Shown here one piece after another: positions 19,577 to 26,636 of a stretch of 36,909 nucleotides of DNA (position 1 is its first letter; each line of letters starts with the position of its first letter). Source of the DNA: Gammaproteobacteria bacterium Ga0077536 (lineage in GTDB: Bacteria; Pseudomonadota; Gammaproteobacteria; Ga0077536); the NCBI GenBank assembly GCA_001464935.1, contig LNEL01000013.1, positions 1 through 36,909 of the forward strand, in the 5' to 3' direction. The position numbers and the translations under genes are program-made. Below the pieces are notes generated by a model. That model had not been told where the DNA came from. It saw nothing but the letters and a program-made list of their open reading frames with translations, and searched no databases.

Positions 19577-20203
19577 TCAGCCGCCTGCGAGTTGCGCGGC
19601 ATCGCGTGCCAGCGCTTCGATGGCGGCCCAGTCGCCGGCCGCGAGCGCGTCTTTCGGCACCACCCACGATCCCCCGACGCACAACACGTTCGGCAGCGCG
19701 AGAAAGGCCGGCGCATTGTCCCGCGTGATCCCGCCGGTGGGACAGAACACGTGATCGGGGAAGGGCCCGGCCAGCGCCTTCAGCATGTCGATGCCGCCGG
19801 CCTGCTGCGCCGGGAACAGCTTGCAGGCCGTGTAACCGGCGGCCCGTGCGGCGATCAGATCCGACGGTGTCATCACGCCTGGCAGCAACGGAAAGGGCGC
19901 CTTCGCGGCCGCGTCGATCAGCGCCGGCGTGAGGCCTGGCGACACGCCGAACTGCGCGCCGGCGTGCGCGACGGCCTCGAAATCCTCGGGGCGGGTCAGC
20001 GTGCCGGCGCCGACGATGGCCGCCGGCACGGCCGCACGCATCAGGGCTATCGCCTCCAGCGCGCAGGGCGTGCGCAGCGTCATCTCCAGCACGCGCAGCC
20101 CACCGGCGACGAGGGCGCGAGCGAGCGGGGCGGCGTGCGCAGGATCGTGCACGGTGATCACGGGGATCACCGGCGATAGTCGCATGAGTTCAATGACATT
20201 CAT
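19577..20203 (-). CDS. eda: KDPG aldolase (2-dehydro-3-deoxy-phosphogluconate aldolase)
   Basis: A 208-residue class I aldolase splitting 2-keto-3-deoxy-6-phosphogluconate to pyruvate and glyceraldehyde-3-phosphate. Catalytic residues are visible: Glu40 in VLEMTLRT and the Schiff-base Lys128 in [38 protein letters not shown] and FCPTGGI are also typical. The ATG overlaps the edd stop by 4 bases (ATGA), giving tight translational coupling, and zwf follows 10 bases later. Confidence 0.97.
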   Translation of the reverse strand: MNVIELMRLSPVIPVITVHDPAHAAPLARALVAGGLRVLEMTLRTPCALEAIALMRAAVPAAIVGAGTLTRPEDFEAVAHAGAQFGVSPGLTPALIDAAAKAPFPLLPGVMTPSDLIAARAAGYTACKLFPAQQAGGIDMLKALAGPFPDHVFCPTGGITRDNAPAFLALPNVLCVGGSWVVPKDALAAGDWAAIEALARDAAQLAGG

Positions 20204-22050
20204 GGCTGGATCACCGAAGCGCCGGCTTCGGCATCGCCGGCCACTGCGCGGAAGTTGGCAAAGAGATCGCGGCCGAAGCCGAACTGGTTCGCACCGAGAT
20301 CCGCGTGCGCGGGTTCGCGCAGGGACCATTGTGCGTCAGGCACGCGGGCTTCGAGCACCCCGGTGTGGCTGTCGAGGCGGATCAGGTCGCCGTCGCGCAC
20401 GCGCGCGAGTGCGCCGCCGCTGACGCATTCAGGGGTCAGGTGAATGGCCGCCGGGACGCTGCCCGACGCCCCGGACATGCGACCATCGGTGACGAGCGCG
20501 ACGCGATGGCCGCGCTTCTGCAGCACCGACAGGGCCGGCGTCAGCGAATGCAGTTCGGGCATGCCGTTCGCGCGCGGTCCCTGGAAGCGCACGACGACCA
20601 CGACGTCGCGATCGAGCTCGCCCGCAGCGAAGGCGGCTGCGACCTGCTCCTGGTCGTCGAACACGCGCGCGACTGCTTCGACCACGCGATGCTCGGCCGC
20701 GACCGCTGACACTTTGATCACGGCCCGGCCGAGATTGCCGCTCAGCAGGCGCAGCCCGCCTTCCGGGCTGAACGGATCGCGACAGGGCCGCAGCACCGTC
20801 TCGTCGAGCGAGTCGGCGGGCGCATCCCGCCACTTCAGCACGCCGTCGTCGAGCCACGGTTCCTGCGTATAGGCGCGCAGGCCCGTGCCCATCGCCGTTT
20901 GTGTGTCGGCGTGCATCAGGCCCGCGTCGAGCAGTTCCCTGATCAGGAAACCCATGCCGCCGCAGGCGTGGAAGTGATTGACGTCCGCGCTGCCGTTCGG
21001 ATAGATGCGGGCGAGCAGCGGGACGACCTGCGACAGGTCGGAGAAATCGTCCCAGTTGATGAGGATGCCCGCGGCGCGCGCAATCGCCACGAGATGAATG
21101 GTGTGATTCGTCGAGCCGCCCGTGGCGAGCAGACCGATGATGCCATTGACGATCGCGCGCTCATCGATGACCTGCGCGAGCGGCTGGTACTGCGTCCCGA
21201 GCGCCGTGATCGACGCGACGCGTTGAGCCGCCGCGGCGGTCAGGGCGTCGCGCAAAGGCGTGTTCGGTGACACGAAGGCCGCGCCCGGCAGGTGCAGGCC
21301 CATCACTTCCATCAACATCTGGTTGCTGTTCGCCGTGCCGTAGAACGTGCAGGTGCCGGCCGTGTGATAACTCTGCGTTTCCGATTCCAGCAGCGCCTCG
21401 CGGTCGGCCTTGCCCTGCGCGTAAAGCTGGCGGATGCGCGCCTTCTCGGGATTCGGCAGGCCCGAGGGCATCGGCCCGCCGGGCACGAAGATCGTGGGCA
21501 GGTGGCCGAAGGCCAGCGCGCCAATCAGGAGACCCGGCACGATCTTGTCGCAGACGCCGAGACACAGCGCGGCGTCGAACACGTTGTGGGTCAGCGCGAC
21601 GGCGGTCGCCATCGCGATCACGTCGCGGCTGAACAGCGACAGCTCCATGCCCGGTGCGCCCTGTGTCACGCCGTCGCACATCGCCGGCACGCCGCCCGCG
21701 AACTGCGCCACCGCGCCGGCCTCGCGCGCCGCGCGCTTGATCAATGCCGGGTAACGCTCGAGCGGCTGGTGAGCGGACAGCATGTCGTTGTACGCGGAGA
21801 CGATGCCGATGTTCGGCCACGCGGGGCCGCGCAGGCGCTGCTTGTCGTCGGCGTCGACGGCCGCGATTGCGTGCGCGAGATTGGTGCACGCAAGCTGGCC
21901 GCGCGCCGTTCCGGCGCTGCGCGCGGCGGCCATGCGCGCGAGATAGTCGCGCCGCGTCGCCTCGCTGCGTTCGCGAATGCGGGCCGTGACTGCTGCAAGT
22001 TGCGGATGCAAAGGCACTGACGTCCAACCCTCCCTTGTGGTCAAGGTCAT
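20200..22050 (-). CDS. edd: 6-phosphogluconate dehydratase
   Basis: A 616-residue iron-sulfur dehydratase of the IlvD/Edd family, converting 6-phosphogluconate to KDPG. Cluster-ligand motifs are MCDGVTQG (124-131), GVCDKIVPG (165-173), [15 protein letters not shown] (231-245) and [12 protein letters not shown]; the Edd-specific length and [17 protein letters not shown] near residue 85-101 separate it from Ilv[20 protein letters not shown] is the conserved C-terminal element. It is the first gene of edd-eda-zwf, with its start 66 bases from the divergent pgl start. Confidence 0.97.
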   Translation of the reverse strand: MTLTTREGWTSVPLHPQLAAVTARIRERSEATRRDYLARMAAARSAGTARGQLACTNLAHAIAAVDADDKQRLRGPAWPNIGIVSAYNDMLSAHQPLERYPALIKRAAREAGAVAQFAGGVPAMCDGVTQGAPGMELSLFSRDVIAMATAVALTHNVFDAALCLGVCDKIVPGLLIGALAFGHLPTIFVPGGPMPSGLPNPEKARIRQLYAQGKADREALLESETQSYHTAGTCTFYGTANSNQMLMEVMGLHLPGAAFVSPNTPLRDALTAAAAQRVASITALGTQYQPLAQVIDERAIVNGIIGLLATGGSTNHTIHLVAIARAAGILINWDDFSDLSQVVPLLARIYPNGSADVNHFHACGGMGFLIRELLDAGLMHADTQTAMGTGLRAYTQEPWLDDGVLKWRDAPADSLDETVLRPCRDPFSPEGGLRLLSGNLGRAVIKVSAVAAEHRVVEAVARVFDDQEQVAAAFAAGELDRDVVVVVRFQGPRANGMPELHSLTPALSVLQKRGHRVALVTDGRMSGASGSVPAAIHLTPECVSGGALARVRDGDLIRLDSHTGVLEARVPDAQWSLREPAHADLGANQFGFGRDLFANFRAVAGDAEAGASVIQP

Positions 22051-22085
22051 GCCCGGTGGCTGCGTCGCGTGGACGGTGCTAGCCT

Positions 22086-22107
22086 GATTCGAACCTATTC
22101 ACGAATC
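22086..22107. promoter_or_regulatory. Inverted repeat between divergent edd and pgl
   Basis: GATTCG at 22086-22091 and CGAATC at 22102-22107 form an inverted repeat with a 10-base spacer in the 66 bases separating the edd and pgl starts. Its position would allow one regulator to control both sides. It does not resemble the HexR consensus as I recall it. The arms are short, so chance is possible. Confidence 0.3.
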
Positions 22108-22116
22108 GTGCCGTCG

Positions 22117-22848
22117 ATGGAAAGCCACTCAGCCGAGGAGGACCGCGCAGCGTTCGCAGAGCGCGTCTACGCCGACAGTGCCGCGCTGATGGATGCGCTC
22201 GCCGAGCATGTCATCGCGGCCCTGGCCGAGGCGCTCGCGAGCCGTGGCACGGCGAGCCTGGTCGTCGCTGGCGGCAGAACGCCGATCCCGCTGTTCGAGC
22301 GCCTGTCCCGCGCCACACTCGACTGGGCACGCGTGCAGATCACGCTGACCGATGAACGCGTGGTGCCGGTCAGCGATCCGGCGAGCAACGAGCGCCTGGT
22401 GCGCGAGCATCTGCTGCGGGGCGAGGCGGCTGCGGCATGCTTCATCGGCCTGATGCACGAGGCCGTTGACGATCGCGCGCGCGCCACGGCGGCGTGGCGC
22501 GCGCTCGCCGCGGTGCCGCGTCCCTTCGATGTGGTGGTGCCCGGCATGGGCGAGGACGGCCACTTCGCGTCGTTGTTTCCCGGTGCACCCGCGCTCGCCG
22601 CCGCGCTCGACGTGCATGCCGCGCCGGCCTGCGTCGCGATGCCCGCGCCCGTGGCGCCGCACGCGAGACTGAGCCTGAATCTGGCTGCGCTGCTCGACGC
22701 GCGTCTCGTGCTGCTGCCGATCATCGGCGCGACGAAAGCTCGAGTGTTCCGTCGTGCGAGCGCCCCGGGGGCCGTGGATGCGCCGCCGATCGCGGCGCTG
22801 CTCGGGCAGCGCACGGTGCGCGTGGTGGTGTATCGAAGCGACGTCTGA
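22117..22848 (+). CDS. pgl: 6-phosphogluconolactonase
   Basis: A 243-residue DevB/NagB-fold lactonase hydrolysing 6-phosphogluconolactone to 6-phosphogluconate, linking Zwf to Edd. Signatures: SLVVAGGRTPIPLFERLS, WARVQITLTDERVVPVSDPASNERLVREHLL, VVVPGMGEDGHFASLFPGA, ARLSLNLAALLDARLVLLPIIGATKARVF. ATG 22117 is preferred on alignment; no good ribosome binding site is visible, and GTG 22108 or GTG 22069 are alternatives in the same frame. It is divergent from edd, so the whole oxidative Entner-Doudoroff set sits around one 66-base intergenic region. Confidence 0.93.
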   Translation: MESHSAEEDRAAFAERVYADSAALMDALAEHVIAALAEALASRGTASLVVAGGRTPIPLFERLSRATLDWARVQITLTDERVVPVSDPASNERLVREHLLRGEAAAACFIGLMHEAVDDRARATAAWRALAAVPRPFDVVVPGMGEDGHFASLFPGAPALAAALDVHAAPACVAMPAPVAPHARLSLNLAALLDARLVLLPIIGATKARVFRRASAPGAVDAPPIAALLGQRTVRVVVYRSDV

Positions 22849-22888
22849 AGGTCCGGGCGTGTGAGCTGCCCGGCGTTGTGCGCGGTGC

Positions 22889-24361
22889 TCAGCCCGCGGT
22901 CAGCAGCTCTGCGATGCGTTCGCCGATCACCACCGCCGGCACATTCGTATTGGCCCGCGGAATCTGCGGCATCAGGGACACATCGCCGACCGTGATGCGC
23001 TCGTGCCCGTAAACGCCTCCACGCGCATCGCAGACAGCGTCCGGACCCGCGCCCATCGCGCAGGTGCCGACCGGGTGATAGTAGTGGGCGACTTCCCGCC
23101 GGATCGCAGCGTCGCTCGACACGTCGGTGCAGGGCGGTCCGAGCACGCGCGCGAGCGCCGGGTGCTCGAGCAGATCCTCCGCGAGCACGAGCCCGTCGCG
23201 CAGCACGGCGAGGTCGTGACCGTCGGGATCGCTCAGATAGCGGTGGTCGATGCGCGGCGCGGCCAGCGGATCGGCCGCGACGATGTCGACGCGGCCGCGG
23301 CTGCGCGGCGTCATACAGGCGACTTCGACGAGCGCCCGGCCGTCGGTCAGCGAGGTCTGGTTGGAGCCGCAGACCGGAAACACGTGCAGATCGAAAATGC
23401 CGTCGGTGGCCTGCGACGACAGCGCCTTGCCCAGCGTCTGCTCCTCGGGCAGCAGGCCACGCGCCGCGGCTTCGTCCAGCCACTGCCTGAGCGCCGGGCC
23501 CAGCACGCGATCGGCGTGCACCATCGGATGATCGTGCAGGTTCGCGCCCACGCCCGGCAGCGCCTGCACGGGCGTGACGCCCGCCTGGCGCAGGCGCGCG
23601 GGATCGCCGATGCCCGAGCGCTGGAGGATCGCCGGGCTGCCGTAGACGCCCGCGCTGAGGACGACCCGATCGGCCGTGTAGCGGACGGGTTTGCCATCCT
23701 TGATCGCGAACACGGTGGCGCCGTCAGTCGACTCGGCGAGCCGGTCCACGTGCGTGCGATCGATGATCCGCAGCTGTCGCGATCCGCGCAGGGGATCGAG
23801 GTAGGCGAACGCGGTGTTCCAGCGTATGCGATTGACGATGTTGACCGACTCGCGGCCAAACGACGCGTTCGCATCCAGATCGCACAGATCTTCCGCCATG
23901 TGCCAGCCGCAGCCGGCGGCGGCCTCGAGACAGCGCGCGTGGAACGGGCCGACCTCGTCCGTGGCATAGGTGCGCACGCGCATCGTCTGGAGCGCCAGCG
24001 CGAACAACGGACGCAGGCGCGCTGTCCGCCATTCCGGCAGCCCCCACGCATCGTAGTCGGCGGCGTGGCCCACTGCGGCAATCGCGCCGTTGTGCGCCGA
24101 ACAGCCTCCGATCACGCGCGCGCGCTCGAAGTGCCACGGCTGGCGGCCCGGCACCGGCCCAGATGTGTAGCCCCAGTCATGCGACGTGGCCAGCGCATGC
24201 GCATCGAGCAGATCGGCCGGCCAGCGACCGGCGTCGAACGCGCCGTAATCCGGTCCCGCTTCGAGCACCGTCACCGTCGCGCCCGCAGCCACCAGCCGCG
24301 CCGCGATCACCGCGCCGCTCGTGCCGCCGCCGATCACGATGATGTCGGCATGTTCGGTCAT
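22889..24361 (-). CDS. GMC-family FAD-dependent oxidoreductase (choline dehydrogenase-like)
   Basis: A 490-residue flavoprotein of the glucose-methanol-choline family, which oxidises alcohols with FAD. The ADP-binding motif IIVIGGGTSGAVIAARL begins at residue 8, with VTVLEAG as the ribose-binding strand; RARVIGGCSAHNGAIA is GMC signature 1; VVLSAGVYGSPAILQRSGIGD is signature 2; HYYHPVGTCAMG carries the catalytic His; and VSLMPQIPRANTNVPAVVIGERIAELL is the C-terminal FAD contact. It is somewhat shorter than choline dehydrogenases (about 550). ATG 24361 is the start; the frame remains open upstream across two tRNA-Arg copies, which is artefactual. The substrate is unknown. Confidence 0.92.
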   Translation of the reverse strand: MTEHADIIVIGGGTSGAVIAARLVAAGATVTVLEAGPDYGAFDAGRWPADLLDAHALATSHDWGYTSGPVPGRQPWHFERARVIGGCSAHNGAIAAVGHAADYDAWGLPEWRTARLRPLFALALQTMRVRTYATDEVGPFHARCLEAAAGCGWHMAEDLCDLDANASFGRESVNIVNRIRWNTAFAYLDPLRGSRQLRIIDRTHVDRLAESTDGATVFAIKDGKPVRYTADRVVLSAGVYGSPAILQRSGIGDPARLRQAGVTPVQALPGVGANLHDHPMVHADRVLGPALRQWLDEAAARGLLPEEQTLGKALSSQATDGIFDLHVFPVCGSNQTSLTDGRALVEVACMTPRSRGRVDIVAADPLAAPRIDHRYLSDPDGHDLAVLRDGLVLAEDLLEHPALARVLGPPCTDVSSDAAIRREVAHYYHPVGTCAMGAGPDAVCDARGGVYGHERITVGDVSLMPQIPRANTNVPAVVIGERIAELLTAG

Positions 24362-24413
24362 GGGGAGGCCTCGCACTGGCAACGCCAACCGGGTCGAGTG
24401 GTCAAGTAGAGGG

Positions 24414-24490
24414 TGGCGCGCCCAGAAGGATTCGAACCTCCGACCACCTGGTTCGAAGCCAGGTACTCTATCCAGCTGAGCTATGGGCGC
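24414..24490 (-). tRNA. tRNA-Arg (anticodon TCG)
   Basis: On the minus strand a 77-nt cloverleaf folds cleanly. The acceptor GCGCCCA pairs with TGGGCGC, the D arm is GCTCAGCTGGATAGAGT, the anticodon stem is CCTGG/CCAGG with loop CTTCGAA (anticodon TCG, reading CGA), the T stem is GGAGG/CCTTC with loop TTCGAAT, the discriminator is G, and CCA is encoded at 24416-24414. Upstream (plus-strand 24524-24529 and 24500-24505) a TTTGCC and CACAAT pair spaced by 18 bases could be its promoter; that is inference. Confidence 0.95.
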
Positions 24491-24523
24491 GTGGGGGACA
24501 TTGTGCCGTGCGCGGCGGGCTTC

Positions 24524-24529
24524 GGCAAA
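24524..24529 (-). promoter_or_regulatory. Possible -35 of the tRNA-Arg promoter
   Basis: TTTGCC on the minus strand lies 18 bases from CACAAT (24505-24500), which ends 9 bases before the tRNA 5' end. Only the spacing and partial consensus matches support it. The same two boxes are duplicated ahead of the second tRNA copy. Confidence 0.3.
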
Positions 24530-24544
24530 GCGCGGTGCCGCGTG

Positions 24545-24691
24545 GCCCAGAAGGATTGATTCGCAAACGCTCAGGCGTTTGCTCACCCCTGCGGGGCGCA
24601 CTGCGTGCGTCCAAACTCGCTGCGCGAGTTTGTCGAACCTCCGACCACCTGGTTCGAAGCCAGGTACTCTATCCAGCTGAGCGATGGGCGC
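24545..24691 (-). pseudogene. tRNA-Arg(TCG) pseudogene split in the T-loop by a 76-bp hairpin array
   Basis: Plus-strand 24634-24691 repeats the intact tRNA from the 5' end through TTCG of the T-loop, with one change at position 9 (A to C). 24545-24557 repeats its 3' end. Between them, inside the T-loop, are 76 foreign bases (24558-24633). The distal acceptor strand reads TGGGCCA and no longer pairs with the first two bases of GCGCCCA, and CCA is absent. The 5' flank of about 41 bases is also duplicated (24692-24732 against 24491-24531), so the copy arose by segmental duplication. Confidence 0.85.
24558..24633. repeat. Array of four adjoining hairpins inserted in a tRNA T-loop
   Basis: Consecutive perfect hairpins: GCAAACGC-TCAG-GCGTTTGC (24563-24582), CCCC-TGC-GGGG (24586-24596), CGCAC-TGC-GTGCG (24597-24609) and CAAACTCGC-TGC-GCGAGTTTG (24612-24632). 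Three share the loop TGC. The insert sits exactly between TTCG and AAT of the T-loop. At the 3' side of the tRNA a doubled GATT (24554-24557 and 24558-24561) might be a target duplication. No coding capacity. Confidence 0.75.
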
Positions 24692-24796
24692 GTGGGAGAC
24701 ATTGTGCCGTGCGCGGCGGGCTTCGGCAAAGCTCAATCGCGGACCGCAAATCTCGATCACTCGCCACGTACACGGGCGCATACCTCAGCTCATTGC

Positions 24797-24948
24797 GTAG
24801 GTTGGGCTGACGCAGGAAGCCCAACACGGGGGCACTCAGAGTCCGCCCGGTACGTGCTCGAGCACGTACCGGGCGGGACCGGTGGGCCGACGCGACTGGG
24901 TGCCAACAGAGACGCCCATGTTGGGCTTCCTGCGTCAGCCCAACCTAC
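24797..24948. repeat. 152-bp nested palindromic element with 30-bp inverted ends
   Basis: 24797-24826 (starting GTAGGTTGGGCTGACGCAGG) and 24919-24948 are perfect 30-base inverted copies. Each arm itself folds, through TTGGGCT and AGCCCAA. Between them, 24843-24876 is a perfect 34-base palindrome with half-site CCGCCCGGTACGTGCTC. The arm sequence resembles the GTAGGTTGGGCT...AGCCCAACA repeats that I recall as widely dispersed, MITE-like intergenic repeats in proteobacteria. There is no transposase. The regions between the arms and the centre show no frame I trust. Confidence 0.8.
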
Positions 24949-25233
24949 GACCGGAACGGCATTGCGATCAGCTAATCGGTCTCCACATGACCCTTGTCTC
25001 CACGCCGGATCGACGCCTTTCGCAGACGCCCGAACTGCACGCGGCGTTCCACCTCCAGAAGCCTGCTGACGGCGGGCCCGCCCTGGACGTTGTGTTACAC
25101 CGCTTCGCCGACAGACAGCGTCATCGGACGTCGTGAACAATGCAGCGGTGGACGAATGCCGGGCCATGATTGCCGGGCACTCGTCCGCAGGGATTGTGCT
25201 GCTCGTTTCCGTCTGAGCCAGGGAGAGGCTTTC
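24949..25233. other. Intergenic stretch after the repeat element
   Basis: About 285 bases without a gene that I can support. A short frame from ATG 24987 (49 residues, starting MTLVSTPDRRLSQTP) has no ribosome binding site or recognisable motif. The end of the stretch supplies GGGAGAGG (25221-25228), the ribosome binding site of the following small gene. Confidence 0.4.
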
Positions 25234-25515
25234 TTGCGCATTCAAATCGTCTTTGCCGACGCCGACAAACGTCTATGCATCGGCCGGTGCACTGCCACCG
25301 AGTTCCTGTTGCTCGAGATGTCCGGCCGGACCGTTGCCCGTACCGGCGACACCCTCTCCGCCAACTTCACGCCCAACGCGATGGCCGATGTCTTCAACGA
25401 GACGAAGGGCTCGTTGCTGCGGATGAAGGTGCTGAAAAAATGTGCCCGTCTCGACGAAGCGATCCGCATGGCGAAGGAGCACGTCAGTGGTCCCGGTTCA
25501 CGGCTGGTGAAATAG
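25234..25515 (+). CDS. Small orphan protein of unknown function, TTG start
   Basis: A 93-residue frame starting at TTG 25234, 5 bases after a strong GGGAGAGG. Translation begins MRIQIVFADADKRLCIGRC and ends HVSGPGSRLVK; a central beta-rich part (TATEFLLLEMSGRTVARTGDTL) is followed by helices (MADVFNETKGSLLRMKVLKK; LDEAIRMAKEHV). Third-position GC is high and the composition is protein-like, so I believe it is coding. I do not recognise the family. It is isolated between the repeat hot spot and the thioesterase pair, which converges on it. Confidence 0.55.
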   Translation: MRIQIVFADADKRLCIGRCTATEFLLLEMSGRTVARTGDTLSANFTPNAMADVFNETKGSLLRMKVLKKCARLDEAIRMAKEHVSGPGSRLVK

Positions 25516-25593
25516 CAACGAGGATGCGGTGCGACGGCCAGGCGTGACTCTCGACGACGGCTGCGCGGCGCCGCTGGCGGCAAGGCGCGATTG

Positions 25594-26058
25594 CTACGCC
25601 TCAATGTGTCCGGCAGCGCCGGCCAGCGGCGACAGCAGGAAGTGTCCGTGGCTGAGGGCAATCGGCGTGCCGCGATTCTCCTGCCAGAGTTCGCTGCGCA
25701 CATTGGCGACCCGACGCCCGCGGCGGGTGACGATCGCGCGGCCGTAAGTGGTGGTGCAGCGCGCGAAGCGCAGGAAGTCGAAGGAGACGTCAATGGTTTT
25801 CGGCAGGCGAGCGCAGGAGGCGTCGTAGAGCAGTTGGAGCACGGACGTCATTTCGAGCATCGCGCCGATCATGCCGCCGTGGAGCGCCGGCAGGTTCGGG
25901 TTGCCGACAAGGTGCTCGGCGAACGGCAGCACCGTGATCACCTCGTCGCCCTGCATCTCCACCTGCAGGCCGAGAAAACGGGCATAAGGAATGCGCCTCA
26001 GCAGTTCGCCGAGATCGCGTCCCTGGCCCGCGTCGCGCAGTTCCTCGAGCAGCTTCAT
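25594..26058 (-). CDS. PaaI-type hotdog-fold thioesterase
   Basis: A 154-residue single-hotdog protein: IPYARFLGLQVEMQGDEVITVLPFAEHLVGNPNLPALHGGMIGAMLEMTSV carries the conserved substrate loop (NPNLPALHGG) and central helix, followed by KTIDVSFDFLRFA and the VRSELWQENRGTPIALSHGHFLL strands. Members hydrolyse acyl-CoA thioesters. Its ATG overlaps the stop of the preceding hotdog gene by 4 bases (ATGA), so the pair is translationally coupled and may form a heteromer. The acyl group is unknown. Confidence 0.88.
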   Translation of the reverse strand: MKLLEELRDAGQGRDLGELLRRIPYARFLGLQVEMQGDEVITVLPFAEHLVGNPNLPALHGGMIGAMLEMTSVLQLLYDASCARLPKTIDVSFDFLRFARCTTTYGRAIVTRRGRRVANVRSELWQENRGTPIALSHGHFLLSPLAGAAGHIEA

Positions 26059-26507
26059 GGCGCGGGCCGCGCCAGCGGCACGTTCGGGGTGCCGACCATG
26101 AAGGTTGCATTGCACACCGCAATCGGCTCCTCGGCTGACTCATGGAAAGCGCAGGCCCGCACGAAGGCAACATCCTGCGTGCGCCTGTAGCAGTCGGCGC
26201 GCGCGTGGATCTCGCGGCCCGGCTGCGCGGCGGCGAGATAGTCGATGCGCATGTCGAGCGTGGCGACCGCGACGCGCTGATCGCTGCCCTGCGGAAACGC
26301 TGCGAGCCCGGACACGTTGTCGAGCAGGGCGGTCACCACGCCGCCGTGAATCACGCCGGTATCCGGATCGCCGATCAGATGATCCGCATAGGGCACGGCC
26401 ATTTCGCAGCCGGTCGCCGTGAGCGCCACGAGGCGCAGGCCGAGCGCGCGCGCGTAGGCCACCTGGATGAAATGTTCCGCGATGCGGAGCCGGCCCGGAT
26501 CGTTCAC
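26055..26507 (-). CDS. PaaI-type hotdog-fold thioesterase
   Basis: A 150-residue hotdog protein: YARALGLRLVALTATGCEMAVPYADHLIGDPDTGVIHGGVVTALLDNVSGLAA, then RVAVATLDMRIDYLAAAQPGREIHARADCYRRTQDVAFVRACAFH. The IHGG loop matches the ALHGG loop of its downstream partner, but overall sequence identity between the two is modest, so this is an old duplication or a heteromeric pair. It is first in the two-gene unit and divergent from the Rrf2 regulator, about 130 bases away. Confidence 0.88.
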   Translation of the reverse strand: MNDPGRLRIAEHFIQVAYARALGLRLVALTATGCEMAVPYADHLIGDPDTGVIHGGVVTALLDNVSGLAAFPQGSDQRVAVATLDMRIDYLAAAQPGREIHARADCYRRTQDVAFVRACAFHESAEEPIAVCNATFMVGTPNVPLARPAP

Positions 26508-26600
26508 GCCTGGTTACCCCTGGATGCCTGCGAGTGCTGGCAAGGCTAACACGACACCGCGCCGGCCATTGAACGCGGACAAGACGACTCGCATTTCTGC

Positions 26601-26629
26601 TTGCAAGCCTAAACGCGGAGTACTATAGT
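26601..26629 (+). promoter_or_regulatory. Sigma-70-like promoter of the Rrf2 gene, predicting a leaderless mRNA
   Basis: TTGCAA (26601-26606) and TATAGT (26624-26629) are separated by exactly 17 bases, a near-consensus pair (4/6 and 5/6). The start point 7-8 bases after the -10 box would fall at about 26636-26637, on the ATG itself. No Shine-Dalgarno sequence precedes the ATG, which fits leaderless translation. Confidence 0.6.
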
Positions 26630-26636
26630 CCGCGTT
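26612..26636. promoter_or_regulatory. Operator-like inverted repeat abutting the Rrf2 start codon
   Basis: AACGCGGA (26612-26619) and TCCGCGTT (26629-26636) are perfect 8-base inverted arms with a 9-base centre (GTACTATAG). The repeat spans the -10 box and ends at the base before the ATG. Its size and position are those of an autoregulatory Rrf2-type operator, which would block RNA polymerase. Confidence 0.6.

Larger units (their letters stand above)
24491..24732. repeat. Duplicated tRNA 5' flank (two copies of about 41 bp)
   Basis: 24491-24531 and 24692-24732 are nearly identical: gtggg(g/a)gacattgtg, then ccgtgcgcggcgggcttcgg, then caaagc. With the tRNA bodies this defines a duplication unit of roughly 115 bp, interrupted in the second copy by the hairpin array. 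Confidence 0.8.

Noticed and set aside
18160..19728. A 522-codon plus-strand frame
   Set aside because: It is antisense to zwf, has Arg/His/Val-rich composition and no recognisable domain.
24558..24633. The hairpin array as a tRNA intron
   Set aside because: Bacterial group I introns interrupt anticodon loops and are much longer, and bulge-helix-bulge introns are archaeal or eukaryotic. The degraded acceptor also argues against a functional spliced tRNA.
24362..24781. N-terminal extension of the GMC oxidoreductase
   Set aside because: The extension translates two tRNA-Arg copies, giving the well-known false peptide APIAQLDRVPGFEPG twice. The true start is ATG 24361.
24797..24948. The symmetric repeats as a CRISPR array, attC site or rho-independent terminator
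   Set aside because: There are only two arms, in inverted orientation, with no regular spacers, no integron core sites and no U-run.
24790..25245. A 151-codon minus-strand frame across the palindromic element
   Set aside because: Both ends of its translation repeat GWADAGSPT because it reads through the inverted 30-bp arms; it is a repeat artefact.
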